DNA of 64,000 bases, from assembly GCF_030408635.1 (NCBI RefSeq), contig NZ_CP047198.1, positions 2,046,001-2,110,000 on the forward strand, written 5' to 3'. Made by a program: the position numbers and the translations under genes. The notes under the pieces were generated by a model. The model worked only from the letters and a program-made list of their open reading frames with translations, did no database searches and was not told the DNA's origin. Within the stretch, counting starts at the first letter, position 1. Every line of letters starts with the position of its first letter. Positions 55,474 to 64,000 of the stretch are shown in pieces. This DNA comes from Corynebacterium coyleae (GTDB lineage Bacteria > Actinomycetota > Actinomycetes > Mycobacteriales > Mycobacteriaceae).

Positions 55474-56310
55474 TTACTTCCCCCGGCGCGCGAGCAGTTC
55501 AGCGACGGAAATGGAGTTCTCGCGCTCGTCACGACGACGGCGGCCCGAACGGTGCGGCTCCTCCTGCGGTTCCGGTTCCGGGGTTGGCTCCGGCTTGGGT
55601 TCTGGCTGCGGTTCCGGCTTGGGTTCCGGCTTTGCTTCTGCTTCCGCTTGCGCCTTTCGTTCGCTGATCAGGTCAGACAGCGGGTTGCGTGCGGGACGGC
55701 CGGACGGCTGGGTGCCAATGCGGCCAGCGATCGCATCCGAGCTCGGCGCACCTGTCGGACGCACGCGGTCGAGCACAACCGTGTCGTCGGTCGACGGCGA
55801 TGGGCGCGCTGGTTCTGGTTCTGAGATCGGTTCTGGTTCCGGGGTGGGTTCCGGCGCTGGCTCTGGCTCTGGGGTGCTCTCCAACTCGGAGATGCGACGC
55901 GCAGAGGCGCGCACGGCGGCTGGCTCGTACTCGAAGACGCGGCCGTTGAGCTCCTCCAACTGTGCTCGCAGTGCCTGGATCTCGTCCTGCAGCGCGCGAA
56001 GGGCTTCCATGTCCACCGCGGAGCCCTCGCCCTGCGGCAACGCTGCGATGACCGCCTTGTGGCGTTCTTCCTGCTCGCGGACTTGTTCGCGGGCGGCTTC
56101 GGCGTCCCGGGTGGCGTCGTCACGCTCGCGGCGGCTGCGGAAGTTCAAGATCAGCCCGGCCGCGCCCGCCCACAGTGCGAAGATCAGGGCGATCTTCAGC
56201 GCGTTGGCGGAGTTGGTAAACAGCATGACAACGGTGCCAATTACGGCGACAACAAAGGGGACGATGACCCACAGGGTTGCGCTGTCACTGGATGTGTTTT
56301 TGGCACTCAT
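55474..56310 (-). CDS. DUF6779-like membrane protein with Pro-Glu repeat tail
   Basis: 278 residues. Two membrane segments at about 13-33 and 38-56 (LWVIVPFVVAVIGTVVMLF; ALIFALWAGAAGLILNF) form a hairpin. A coiled-coil region follows (about 60-125, with REQVREQEERHKAVIAAL and EALRALQDEIQALRAQLEEL). The rest is disordered, with many PEPEP/PKPEP units before a basic end (HRSGRRRRDERENSISVAE). This is the DUF6779 layout, at the position of Rv3604c. The function is unknown; the layout suggests a scaffold at the membrane. Confidence 0.6.
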   Translation of the reverse strand: MSAKNTSSDSATLWVIVPFVVAVIGTVVMLFTNSANALKIALIFALWAGAAGLILNFRSRRERDDATRDAEAAREQVREQEERHKAVIAALPQGEGSAVDMEALRALQDEIQALRAQLEELNGRVFEYEPAAVRASARRISELESTPEPEPAPEPTPEPEPISEPEPARPSPSTDDTVVLDRVRPTGAPSSDAIAGRIGTQPSGRPARNPLSDLISERKAQAEAEAKPEPKPEPQPEPKPEPTPEPEPQEEPHRSGRRRRDERENSISVAELLARRGK

Positions 56311-56320
56311 GCCCAACACT

Positions 56321-56788
56321 CTAGCCAACCCCCTGCCCGTCGGCGGGTGGCGACACCTCGCAGTTTTTCTCCAGCACCAACCCGGCAACACACAGCGCGA
56401 TGCCACCGAGGGTGCCCACGGTCAGCGGCACGACGTCCTCGGATGCGGCCGCCAGCACGTCGAGCCTGCGCACCACATACATCAACGCGCCTGCATACAT
56501 GCCGCCGCAGATCGCACCCGCCCACGCGCTGGCCTTGCCGAACACCATGAAGTTCGCGGCCTGCATCGGGTTGAGTTGGCTGCGGTCCAGCCCCACCTGG
56601 CCGTCCTTGCGGCGCTTGTGCACCACCCACGCCAGCCACCCGGCGACCGCGGCGATGCACCACAGCGACAGCGACACGATTAGGTCCAGCGACTCCAGCC
56701 AGCTGTAATAACGCCGCACCACAATCAACGCAGCTGCGGCACTGAAGCCAGCGGCGGCAATGATCCCCTCGATCGGCGTGCGCTTCAT
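56321..56788 (-). CDS. DUF3180 membrane protein
   Basis: 155 residues with four hydrophobic segments (about 8-26, 36-56, 84-104 and 120-140). The cytoplasmic loop VHKRRKDGQVGLDRSQLNPM, then QAANFMVFGKASAWAGAICG, is the conserved DUF3180 core. It lies at the position of Rv3605c, and its start overlaps folK by 4 bp. No function is known, but the gene is conserved next to folK in many actinobacteria. Confidence 0.75.
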   Translation of the reverse strand: MKRTPIEGIIAAAGFSAAAALIVVRRYYSWLESLDLIVSLSLWCIAAVAGWLAWVVHKRRKDGQVGLDRSQLNPMQAANFMVFGKASAWAGAICGGMYAGALMYVVRRLDVLAAASEDVVPLTVGTLGGIALCVAGLVLEKNCEVSPPADGQGVG

Positions 56789-57252
56789 AGTTTGCGCACC
56801 CCTTGATCCTCCAGGCCATCGAGCAATTCGCGTATCGACGACCCCCTCAACTCCGCACCCGGATCAATCTCCAACCACGGCTCGAGCACAAACTGGCGCA
56901 GGTGCGCGCGCGGGTGCGGGACCGTCAGCACCGGGTCGTCGGAGGTATAGCCCTCGATCCAGACAATGTCCACGTCCAGGGTGCGAGGGCCCCAGCGCTC
57001 CACGCGCACACGGTCGGCCTCGTTTTCCAGGCGCTGGCAGCGCTCGAGCAACTCGTGCGGGGTTTGGTCCACCTCCACCAGCAGGCTCTGATTGAGAAAG
57101 TCCGGCTGGTCGGTTTTTCCCCAGGGTGCGGTGGCGTAGATGGAGCTGGCTGCGACGGTTTCGTCAGCGAACTCGTCGACGACCGCGCGCAGGTGCGCAC
57201 GCGCATCACCCATGTTCGATCCGGAGGACAGCACTGCGCGCATGGGCATCAC
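56785..57252 (-). CDS. folK: 2-amino-4-hydroxy-6-hydroxymethyldihydropteridine pyrophosphokinase
   Basis: 155 residues. It transfers pyrophosphate from ATP to the pterin. The N-terminus AVLSSGSNMGDARAHLRAVV, YATAPWGKTDQPDFLNQSLL and the signature RWGPRTLDVDIVW, VPHPRAHLRQFVLEP are complete. The GTG at 57252 overlaps the folB stop by 4 bp; ATG 57249 and ATG 57243 are alternatives. It is third in a folP-folB-folK series of overlapping genes. Confidence 0.95.
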   Translation of the reverse strand: MMPMRAVLSSGSNMGDARAHLRAVVDEFADETVAASSIYATAPWGKTDQPDFLNQSLLVEVDQTPHELLERCQRLENEADRVRVERWGPRTLDVDIVWIEGYTSDDPVLTVPHPRAHLRQFVLEPWLEIDPGAELRGSSIRELLDGLEDQGVRKL

Positions 57253-57620
57253 ATCCGTTTCCGGGAGCGGCGCGCCACCACGGCAACATCGTCGAAAACG
57301 GCCGGGATCGGCGCGTGTGGCTTGTGCAGAGTGACCTCGATGGCGTGCAGCGCGTCGTAGGTGCGCATGGCGGTCTCTGCGATCTCGACAACCACGGTCT
57401 CAATCAACTGACGCGGCGTACCGGTTGCAATCGCCAGCGCGGTGTCGGCGAGTTCGGCGTAGTTGACGGTTTTGGTGAGGTCGTCGTCACGCGCGGCGTC
57501 TGCAAACTCCATCCAGCACGTGATGTCCAGCGAGAACGCCTGGCCAAACTCCGTTTCATGCTCGAGCACACCGTGGTTGGCGTGAAATTGCAGGCCTTTG
57601 AGTTCGATGCGGTCAGCCAT
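57249..57620 (-). CDS. folB: Dihydroneopterin aldolase
   Basis: 123 residues. It releases glycolaldehyde from dihydroneopterin. The motif IELKGLQFHANHGVLEHETE (with the active-site Glu region), NYAELADTALAI and LIETVVVEIAETAM are conserved. ATG 57620 lies within the end of folP (8-bp overlap), and its stop overlaps folK. Tightly coupled translation is expected. Confidence 0.95.
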   Translation of the reverse strand: MADRIELKGLQFHANHGVLEHETEFGQAFSLDITCWMEFADAARDDDLTKTVNYAELADTALAIATGTPRQLIETVVVEIAETAMRTYDALHAIEVTLHKPHAPIPAVFDDVAVVARRSRKRM

Positions 57621-58455
57621 GGTTCCACCTTGCCACCACATCCACCGCGTCGCGCGAGACCGCAACCTCGTGCACACGCACGCACCACGCGCTGGCCTGG
57701 GCGGACAGTGCGGTCACAGCAGCGGTGGCCGGGTCCGCATCCACCGGCGAGTGATCCAGACCGCGGTCGGCGCGGATCTCGGTGAGGAAACGCTTGCGCG
57801 ACGCGCCGACAAGAATCGGGAACTCGCCGGCAATGAACTCCGGCAGGGCGTTGAGCAACGCCCAGTTATCGGCCGCGGTCTTGGCAAAGCCCAGGCCCGG
57901 GTCCAGCGTGATCTGTTCCTTGGCCACACCCGCGGCCAGGGCGTTGTCGACGAGTTCCGCTAGCACCTGGTGGACGTCCTTGACCACATCCCCACCGTGG
58001 TCAGCCGCGCCCGAGGCGTTGACAAACGCATCCGCGCGCCAGTGCATGAGGCACACCGGCAGCTGCGTTTCCGCCATCACGCGGTACATGTCCTCATCCG
58101 CCAGGCCACCAGAGACGTCGTTGATCAGATCCACGCCCTCTTCAGCAGCGGCCTGCGCAGTGGCGGCACGCATCGTGTCAATCGAGGTCCGGATGCCATC
58201 CTCGTGCAACGTGCGGATCACCGGGCGGATGCGCTCCGCTTCCACCTCCGCGGGAACGCGGGTGGCGCCGGGTCGGGTGGATTCGGCGCCGACGTCGATA
58301 ATGTCCGCACCCAACCGCACCAACTCGTGGGCATGGGCGATGGCATCGTCGGTGGCGAGCCACTTGCCGCCATCCGAAAACGAATCCTCCGTGACGTTGA
58401 CAATCCCCATCACACTCGTGCGTCCGGGCAGTGTCAGGTCGGCGACAGTGGTCAT
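57613..58455 (-). CDS. folP: Dihydropteroate synthase
   Basis: 280 residues. It condenses p-aminobenzoate with the pterin pyrophosphate and is the sulfonamide target. Signatures are VMGIVNVTEDSFSDGGKWL, GADIIDVGAESTRPGATRV, LINDVSGGL, LMHWR and LDPGLGFAKTAADNWALL, with GASRKRFL. ATG 58455 is 7 bp after folE. Nothing in the sequence suggests sulfonamide resistance, but this cannot be judged by eye. Confidence 0.96.
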   Translation of the reverse strand: MTTVADLTLPGRTSVMGIVNVTEDSFSDGGKWLATDDAIAHAHELVRLGADIIDVGAESTRPGATRVPAEVEAERIRPVIRTLHEDGIRTSIDTMRAATAQAAAEEGVDLINDVSGGLADEDMYRVMAETQLPVCLMHWRADAFVNASGAADHGGDVVKDVHQVLAELVDNALAAGVAKEQITLDPGLGFAKTAADNWALLNALPEFIAGEFPILVGASRKRFLTEIRADRGLDHSPVDADPATAAVTALSAQASAWCVRVHEVAVSRDAVDVVARWNHG

Positions 58456-58462
58456 TGGTGTT

Positions 58463-59038
58463 CTATCCCCTAATCAGGCTCATGACCTCGGCACGCGAGG
58501 CCGCGTTCTTCTGAAAACCGCCGCGCACAGCGGACGTGGTCGTCGTCGCACCCGGCTTCCGAATTCCACGCATTGCCATGCACAGGTGCTCGCATTCGAT
58601 GACGACGATCACCGCAGACGCATCAAGCTTTTCGACGATCGCATCCGCAATCTGCGCCGTCAACCGCTCCTGCACCTGCGGGCGCTTCGCGTACATATCC
58701 GCCACACGCGCCAGCTTGGACAGGCCGGTCACCTTGCCGTCTTGTCCAGGGATGTAGCCAATGTGGGCTACGCCGTAGAACGGCACGAGGTGGTGCTCGC
58801 AGGTGGAGTAGATCGGAATGTCACGCACGAGCACCAACTCGCGGTGGTTCTCCGAAAAGGACTTCTCCAGGTGCACCTTCGGGTCCTCGTGCAGGCCTGC
58901 GAACACCTCGGCGTAGGCGCGCGCCACACGCGCTGGCGTCTCCACGAGGCCCTCGCGGTCCGGGTCCTCCCCCACCGCGATGAGCAGTTCACGCACGGCG
59001 GCTTCGGCGCGCTCGTGGTCAAACTTAGGCGTCGTCAT
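58463..59038 (-). CDS. folE: GTP cyclohydrolase I
   Basis: 191 residues. It opens GTP to dihydroneopterin triphosphate, the first step of folate synthesis. Zinc ligands are in [14 protein letters not shown] (Cys and His) and [17 protein letters not shown] (Cys). [20 protein letters not shown] is typical. ATG 59038 lies 14 bp inside the end of ftsH. It is the first gene of the folate set folE-folP-folB-folK. Confidence 0.96.
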   Translation of the reverse strand: MTTPKFDHERAEAAVRELLIAVGEDPDREGLVETPARVARAYAEVFAGLHEDPKVHLEKSFSENHRELVLVRDIPIYSTCEHHLVPFYGVAHIGYIPGQDGKVTGLSKLARVADMYAKRPQVQERLTAQIADAIVEKLDASAVIVVIECEHLCMAMRGIRKPGATTTTSAVRGGFQKNAASRAEVMSLIRG

Positions 59039-61373
59039 CGTCGTCTCTCCTGTGCTTCGGTTCCTGCGGCTCGCGCGGCAACTGGGTCGTCTCGTCTTCA
59101 GACGCAGTCGGACGGGTCTCCGGCTCCGGACCACGCGCTGGGTTGTCTGGGCGTTCGTGCTCCGGCAGGCGGAAGCCGATCTCCTCGGTCTCCCGGGTCG
59201 GGTAGTTCTCCGCACCCGGGTGCTGCTTCGGCTCGGGCTGCTTTGGTTGCGGTCCGCCCACGTAGGTCCAGTCCGCCGGCGGCTTCTCACCGCGGTACTG
59301 CGGGGCCTTGCCCTTCGGCGGCTGCCAACGCGTGGAGCTCTTCTTCTCCGCTGCCTTCTCTTCCGCCTCGCGTTCCTTGCGACGACGCTCACGCGTCGCC
59401 TTCGACGCCTCCAGGATGGAGAAGCGCTTCGGTGGCTCCTCGCCACGCTCCTTGGCAATCTCCACCGGGGTCTTCACCGGCTCGCGACCGATCTGGCGGC
59501 CGAAGCGCACGTCGTGCTCCGGCAAGGTCGGGCGTTGCGGCTCGATCGAGTCGAAGATCTCCTCCAGATCGCCCCGGCGCAGGGTTTCCTTCTCCAGAAG
59601 CTTCGAGGCCAACGTATCCAGCTCGTCGCGGTAGCGCTCGAGGGTTGTGTAGGCGACCTTGTGGGCTTCGTCGAGAAGCGTCTGCATCTCCTCGTCGATC
59701 TTCGCGGCGACTGCCGGCGAGTACTCGAGTGTGCCGCCACCGCCGCGGCCGGAAAACGGATCGCCCTGCTCCTGGCCGTACTTCACCGGGCCGAGCGAGG
59801 AGGTCATGCCGTATTCGGTGACCATCGCACGCGCGATCTTCGTGGCCTGCTCGATATCGTTCGAGGCCCCCGTGGTCGGGGCGCCGAAGACGAGCTCCTC
59901 GGCAGAGCGGCCACCCATGGCGAACACCATGCGGGCGAACAGTTCGTCGCGGGTGTACATCCCCTTGTCGTCCTCGTCGGCCGTCATGGCGAAACCGCCG
60001 GTGCGGCCGCGGGCGAGAATGGTCACCTTGTACACGCGCTCGATGTCCTTGAGCGCCCAAGCAGACAGTGTGTGGCCGCCCTCGTGGTAGGCGGTGACCT
60101 TCTTCTCGTGCTCAGAGATGATCTTGCTGGAGCGACGCGGGCCGCCGATCACACGGTCGGTGGCTTCTTCCAACGCATCCGCGGTGATCACGTTGCCGCC
60201 GATGCGGGCGGTGAGCAACGCGGCCTCGTTAAGCACATTCGCCAGGTCCGCACCCGACATGCCAGCCGTGCGCTTTGCCAAGGCATCGAGGTTGACGTCC
60301 TTGGCCAACGGCTTGTCCTTCGCGTGCACCTTCAGAATCTGGGCACGACCCGCGAGGTCCGGGTTGGTTACTGGGATCTGGCGGTCGAAACGGCCCGGGC
60401 GCAAAAGCGCGGGGTCCAGGATGTCCGGACGGTTCGTCGCCGCCAGCAGGATCACGCCCTCGCGGCCGGAGAAACCATCCATCTCCACCAGCAACTGGTT
60501 CAGGGTCTGCTCGCGCTCGTCGTGGCCACCACCCATGCCGGAGCCGCGCTGGCGGCCGACGGCGTCGATCTCGTCGACAAAGATGATGCACGGGGCGTTC
60601 TCACGCGCCTGCTTAAACAGGTCACGCACGCGGGAGGCACCGACACCGACGAACATCTCTACAAAGTCAGAACCAGAAATGGTGTAGAACGGCACACCCG
60701 CCTCACCAGCGACAGCACGCGCAAGCAAGGTCTTACCGGTGCCCGGCGGGCCATAAAGCAGCACGCCGCGCGGGATCTTCGCGCCGAGCTTCTCGTACAC
60801 GCTCGGGTCGGTGAGGAAGTCCACCACTTCATGGAGCTCGTCGACGGCCTCGTCGGCACCCGCCACGTCATCGAACGTGTTCGTCGGGTTGTCCTTGGTC
60901 AGCTGCTTCGCCTTCGAACCACCAATGCCAAACGGTCCGCCGCCGCCCGACTGCATGCGATACATGAAGTAGAACAGCAAGCCGAACACCAGGATCATCG
61001 GCAGCATGAAGCCCAGCATGGACATCAGGAACGAATCCTGCGTCACGTTCGTCTGGTAGGAATCCGCCTCAGCCTCACGCACCGCCTGGAACACATCCGG
61101 TGCGGTACGAGCCGGGTACTGGGCGGAAATCGCCTCGACGCCCTCGCGCTCGTCGACAGTAATCGGCTCACGCAGATCAATACGCACCCGCTGCTCGCGG
61201 TCATCGATCTGCACTTCCTCCGCGTTATGCTCGCGGAGCTGCTGCATCGCCACCGACGTATCCACGCTCTGGTAAGCGCGGGAATCGTCCCCAATCAGCG
61301 TCAGCAAATAGAGCACAATAAGCGCGATGGCGCCCATAATGCCCCACCGCATGACGTTTTTATTTTTGCTCAT
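59025..61373 (-). CDS. ftsH: ATP-dependent zinc metalloprotease FtsH
   Basis: 782 residues. Two membrane helices (about 8-24 and 115-135) flank an extracytoplasmic domain. The AAA module has Walker [20 protein letters not shown], Walker [17 protein letters not shown] and an SRH ending RPGRFDRQ. The zinc site is [14 protein letters not shown], with the third ligand in the downstream Asp region. Beyond residue 620 there is a long hydrophilic, Pro/Glu/Lys-rich extension of about 160 residues, as in other corynebacteria. FtsH degrades membrane and regulatory proteins. AAAGG precedes the ATG. Confidence 0.97.
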   Translation of the reverse strand: MSKNKNVMRWGIMGAIALIVLYLLTLIGDDSRAYQSVDTSVAMQQLREHNAEEVQIDDREQRVRIDLREPITVDEREGVEAISAQYPARTAPDVFQAVREAEADSYQTNVTQDSFLMSMLGFMLPMILVFGLLFYFMYRMQSGGGGPFGIGGSKAKQLTKDNPTNTFDDVAGADEAVDELHEVVDFLTDPSVYEKLGAKIPRGVLLYGPPGTGKTLLARAVAGEAGVPFYTISGSDFVEMFVGVGASRVRDLFKQARENAPCIIFVDEIDAVGRQRGSGMGGGHDEREQTLNQLLVEMDGFSGREGVILLAATNRPDILDPALLRPGRFDRQIPVTNPDLAGRAQILKVHAKDKPLAKDVNLDALAKRTAGMSGADLANVLNEAALLTARIGGNVITADALEEATDRVIGGPRRSSKIISEHEKKVTAYHEGGHTLSAWALKDIERVYKVTILARGRTGGFAMTADEDDKGMYTRDELFARMVFAMGGRSAEELVFGAPTTGASNDIEQATKIARAMVTEYGMTSSLGPVKYGQEQGDPFSGRGGGGTLEYSPAVAAKIDEEMQTLLDEAHKVAYTTLERYRDELDTLASKLLEKETLRRGDLEEIFDSIEPQRPTLPEHDVRFGRQIGREPVKTPVEIAKERGEEPPKRFSILEASKATRERRRKEREAEEKAAEKKSSTRWQPPKGKAPQYRGEKPPADWTYVGGPQPKQPEPKQHPGAENYPTRETEEIGFRLPEHERPDNPARGPEPETRPTASEDETTQLPREPQEPKHRRDDDDDA

Positions 61374-61394
61374 AAACCTTTGTTCTAGTCGGTT

Positions 61395-61994
61395 TTACTC
61401 AGCGTCCGAGTACACGCGCGGATGCAACGTGCCCACGTACGGCAAATCACGGTAGCGCTCCGCGTAATCCAGGCCGTAGCCGATCACAAACTCGTTCGGG
61501 ATATCGAACCCGATGTCAAGCAAGTCGATCTGCGCCGTCTGCACATCCGGTTTGCGCAATAGAGTAACGACCTCAAGGCTCTTCGGGTTCCTGTTGCGCA
61601 AATTACGCAGCAACCACGACAGCGTCAGACCCGAATCGATGATGTCCTCAACCACCAGCACATCACGGCCGGCGATCTCCTTATCCAGGTCCTTCAGAAT
61701 GCGGACCACGCCAGAACTCGTCGTCGAGTTGCCGTAAGAGGACACCGCCATGAACTCCATCTCAGCCGGAATGGAGAGCTTGCGCGCAAAGTCCGTTAGG
61801 AAGAACACCGCCCCCTTCAGCACACACACCAAAATGAGGTCCTCTTCAGAGTCGCGGTACTTCTCCGACACCATATCCGCCAACTCCTGGATACGGTCCT
61901 GCAACGCCTCCTCACTGATCAGGATTGCCTCCACGTCGTCGCCGTAACGGTTCGGCGGAACGTTGAAATCCTTCGTGTCGTGCAACTCAGTCAT
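61395..61994 (-). CDS. hpt: Hypoxanthine phosphoribosyltransferase
   Basis: 199 residues. It salvages hypoxanthine and guanine with PRPP. The PRPP loop is [18 protein letters not shown], the N-terminal part has [20 protein letters not shown] and the end [20 protein letters not shown]. It lies 21 bp before ftsH. A 23-codon ORF ends in an ATGA overlap with its start. Confidence 0.95.
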   Translation of the reverse strand: MTELHDTKDFNVPPNRYGDDVEAILISEEALQDRIQELADMVSEKYRDSEEDLILVCVLKGAVFFLTDFARKLSIPAEMEFMAVSSYGNSTTSSGVVRILKDLDKEIAGRDVLVVEDIIDSGLTLSWLLRNLRNRNPKSLEVVTLLRKPDVQTAQIDLLDIGFDIPNEFVIGYGLDYAERYRDLPYVGTLHPRVYSDAE

Positions 61995-62062
61995 GGGCTG
62001 GCCTTTCCCTTTCGCTGTGCCTCGCGGACGTCACGCAGTTCACCTGCGCGTAACTTCCTCAT
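61991..62062 (-). CDS. Possible 23-codon leader ORF of hpt
   Basis: ATG at 62062 begins a short basic peptide ([20 protein letters not shown], then ASP). Its TGA overlaps the hpt ATG in an ATGA junction. TCTAGT lies 6-7 bp before the ATG on the minus strand, which would make the mRNA leaderless. AAAGGG inside the ORF is the hpt ribosome-binding site. It could be a coupled leader peptide or merely chance; codon use cannot decide at this length. Confidence 0.3.
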   Translation of the reverse strand: MRKLRAGELRDVREAQRKGKASP

Positions 62063-62108
62063 CTTGCCACTAGATTCCTACAAGGCACAACCACCTGGGA
62101 CATTTGGG

Positions 62109-62993
62109 CTAGGTCAGGACCAGTTTCCCGTCGATTCGCGCCACCGAACGCCCGCCGCCAACTGCGATCGGCCCCTGCCCGCGCCAGTTGGTCACCAGCG
62201 CCTCGATTGCCGCCAGTTGGTCGCCTTGGACCCGCACTTCTTCATCTAAGAGCCATATTGCTAATCGACGACGCCTCACCGGCCCCGCATCCCCCTCCAA
62301 CTCCACACACGACGTGGTCGGCGTGAGGTCCGCGAGTTGTTCAATGAGCGCCTGGTCGGCTGCGATCCGGTTCGCGGTGGTGGCAAGGGCCGGCACCGCG
62401 TCGCCGCCCAGCAGGTCTGTCAGCGCCGGGATGATGCTTTGGCGCATTGCTACTCGACGATACGCCGGGTCGGAATTCATCGGGTCGTGCCAGACTTCGA
62501 GCCCGAGTTCCTCGCACGCCCCGACGGTGTCTGCGCGGCGGATGTGTAGGAACGGCCTGACGATCTTCCCGTTGCGCTGCGCCATGCCCGAAGGGTTACC
62601 CCGCAGTGCGCCGAGCAGCAACGTTTCTGCCTGGTCGTCGGCGGTGTGTGCGACCCAGACGTCGCGGCCGGATTCGAGCAGTGCGGCGTACCTTGCTTCG
62701 CGGGCGGCGGCCTCAACGTTGCCGGGACCTACTGTCACGTTGGCCACCGTAGAGGCAAACCCGAACTCGCGCGCCACGGCCGCGGCGCGCTCGGCGACGT
62801 CGGTCGATCCGGGCTGCAAACCGTGGTCCACAACTAGGACCGAGACGTCCTTTTGCTCCGCCGCAGCCGCCGCGACCAGCGCCAACGAGTCCGGCCCGCC
62901 CGACAGCCCGATCACCGCTGGCCCGTCGAAGGGGCGCACAGCCCGCCTGCACGCGAGGAAGTGCGGGGAGCGGCGCGGCCAAAACGGTTGCAT
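62109..62993 (-). CDS. tilS: tRNA(Ile)-lysidine synthetase
   Basis: 294 residues. It converts the wobble C of tRNA-Ile(CAU) to lysidine. The PP-loop ATPase motif is VIGLSGGPDSLALVAAAAA, followed by VLVVDHGLQPGS, VAHTADDQAETLLLGALRGN and RPFLHIRRADTVGACEELGL. It is short: the C-terminal domains of the larger TilS proteins are missing, as usual in actinobacteria. AAAAGG lies 7 bp before the ATG, right after the dacB stop. A gap of about 115 bp precedes hpt. Confidence 0.94.
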   Translation of the reverse strand: MQPFWPRRSPHFLACRRAVRPFDGPAVIGLSGGPDSLALVAAAAAEQKDVSVLVVDHGLQPGSTDVAERAAAVAREFGFASTVANVTVGPGNVEAAAREARYAALLESGRDVWVAHTADDQAETLLLGALRGNPSGMAQRNGKIVRPFLHIRRADTVGACEELGLEVWHDPMNSDPAYRRVAMRQSIIPALTDLLGGDAVPALATTANRIAADQALIEQLADLTPTTSCVELEGDAGPVRRRRLAIWLLDEEVRVQGDQLAAIEALVTNWRGQGPIAVGGGRSVARIDGKLVLT

Positions 62994-63004
62994 CAGGGTG
63001 CCTT

Positions 63005-64000
63005 TTAGAAAGCTCGCAGCGCCGAGGTGAACTCGTCCATGGCCCGGCGCGCCGCGAGCACATCGGCGTCGTTACAGATCAGCGCAAACGTGTAGATGTT
63101 GCCGTTCTCGCTGGTTACCGTCCCGGCCAGCGAGGCAGTGCCGTCGAGCGTGCCAGTCTTCGCGCGCACCCAGCCGCGTCCCGGGAGGTCGCCGTAGCGG
63201 TCCGCCAGTGTGCCCTCGCCTGCTGCAACCGGCAGCGTTGCTAGAAGCGGGCGGAGTTCGGGTTTGGTCGTAGCTTCCACGAGCACACGATCCAGCACCA
63301 CCGGCGGGATCCGGTTGTCGGTTGACAGGCCCGAGTTGTCGGAGAGCGACACTCCCGACGTATCAATGCCGTGCTCCTGCAGCAACGACAGCGTCGCCGA
63401 CGGCGCGTCCTTCACCCCGCGTGCGAGCGCGACCTCGCGGCCGATCGCCTCGGCGTAGACGTTGTCGGATTCCTTCATCATCATCTCGAGGCGCTCCACC
63501 AGTGTTGGCGATTCCACCTCGGCGACAACCTCGGCGTCGGCGGGGGCCTCGCGCACATCCACCACGCCCGCGCCGAGGCGATTCGCCAGCGCCTGTGCCA
63601 CGTCGAGGGCCGGTGTGTGCGAACGCGGCACGTCCCCAGACGTCTCCCCGTCCAAGCGCCCACCGGACAGCATCGCGGGCTGCAGGGGTGCGACGTAACC
63701 GCCGTCGATATCCAGCGGGTCCCAGCCCGGCATCATCTCCGGCATGCCAGCCCAGGCGGACGTATCCACATACACCTCAGACGCCTCGCCGATCTGTCCC
63801 GCCAGCTCGTCGAGTGTCTCTGCGTCCAACCACACGTCGCCAGCCGCCTTGATCGTCACCGCACCCGAATCCGCAGCACGCACCACCTGCGTTGTAATCG
63901 TGTCGCTTTGCCCCAACTCGATCAGCGCCGCTGCGGCCGTGAGTACCTTCGTCACCGACGCCGGACGCAGCTCATCCCCGGAGGCCTCGTCAAACACCAC
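63005..64000 (-). CDS. dacB: D-alanyl-D-alanine carboxypeptidase/endopeptidase (PBP4, S13), 5' part beyond the window
   Basis: 331 residues are visible; the signal peptide and N-terminus lie beyond base 64000. The three penicillin-binding motifs are present: SxxK as RPASVTKVLTAAAAL, SxN as LSDNSGLSTDNRIPP and KTG as VRAKTGTLDGTASLAG. Family S13 enzymes trim peptidoglycan peptides outside the cell. It heads the dacB-tilS-hpt-ftsH-fol run as Rv3627c does in M. tuberculosis. The stop is 11 bp before tilS. Confidence 0.93.
   Translation of the reverse strand: MVFDEASGDELRPASVTKVLTAAAALIELGQSDTITTQVVRAADSGAVTIKAAGDVWLDAETLDELAGQIGEASEVYVDTSAWAGMPEMMPGWDPLDIDGGYVAPLQPAMLSGGRLDGETSGDVPRSHTPALDVAQALANRLGAGVVDVREAPADAEVVAEVESPTLVERLEMMMKESDNVYAEAIGREVALARGVKDAPSATLSLLQEHGIDTSGVSLSDNSGLSTDNRIPPVVLDRVLVEATTKPELRPLLATLPVAAGEGTLADRYGDLPGRGWVRAKTGTLDGTASLAGTVTSENGNIYTFALICNDADVLAARRAMDEFTSALRAF

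Noticed and set aside
55560-55880. GGTTCCGG/GGCTCTGG-type repeats
   Set aside because: They encode the Pro-Glu repeat tail of the DUF6779-like protein on the minus strand and need no other explanation.
58980-61388. 802-codon plus-strand ORF
   Set aside because: It is antisense to ftsH over its whole length; a shadow of a conserved gene.

Overview
The window is a chromosomal piece of a Corynebacterium (Mycobacteriales, Actinomycetota), moderately GC rich. The evidence is gene content and order: a ThrE exporter with otsA-otsB, a PhoS/PhoR-type two-component pair near purD, and a long block (rlmB-cysS-ispF-ispD-carD, lpqE-radA, carbonic anhydrase, mutY, clpC, lysS, panC, folK-folB-folP-folE, ftsH, hpt, tilS, dacB) in the order known from Mycobacterium tuberculosis Rv3579c-Rv3627c. 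The species cannot be named from the sequence alone. There is no rRNA, CRISPR array or prophage; one tRNA and one insertion sequence are present.

Layout. 1-3940: tail of a DUF3073 gene, then an accessory stretch. It holds a secreted, membrane-anchored metzincin-like protease gene cut in two by an IS3-family element (about 1223-2537), followed by about 840 bp of non-coding DNA with a cluster of GATTGTTCAAC motifs. 3939-23409: purine biosynthesis in blocks (purM-purF; purL-purQ-purS; purC; purB-purD). Between them lie an SCP-like gene, a double-hotdog thioesterase, a secreted ExeM/NucH-type nuclease, a zinc-type ABC importer, oligopeptidase B and a HIT protein. 23387-31722: PhoSR-like signalling, tRNA-Thr(TGT), thrE, a histone H1-like Lys-rich protein, and otsA/otsB trehalose synthesis. 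31726-36457: cysS and the non-mevalonate isoprenoid genes ispF and ispD, with a DUF222-HNH gene lodged between the two, then carD.

36615-45174: lpqE-like lipoprotein, radA, a beta carbonic anhydrase, mutY, a secreted lipase and clpC. 45305-50176: a nutrient-uptake insert (CHY zinc finger, MetQ lipoprotein, PTS enzyme I and a IIBCA permease) between clpC and lysS, where lsr2 would be expected. 50246-64000: lysS, a transmembrane pseudokinase, then a long co-directional run joining pantothenate (panC), three proteins of unknown function, folate synthesis (folK, folB, folP, folE), ftsH, hpt, tilS and dacB.

Genes are tightly packed. Many neighbours overlap by 1-20 bp in translationally coupled series. 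At least seven convergent pairs overlap at their 3' ends, two of them sharing a single CTAG as both stop codons. Several genes look leaderless, with a -10 box about 7 bp before the start codon. The most unusual signal is a dispersed 12-mer, GCKTRTCGACGA, with 14 exact copies found by eye in both orientations, in several reading frames and once between genes; well under one would be expected by chance.
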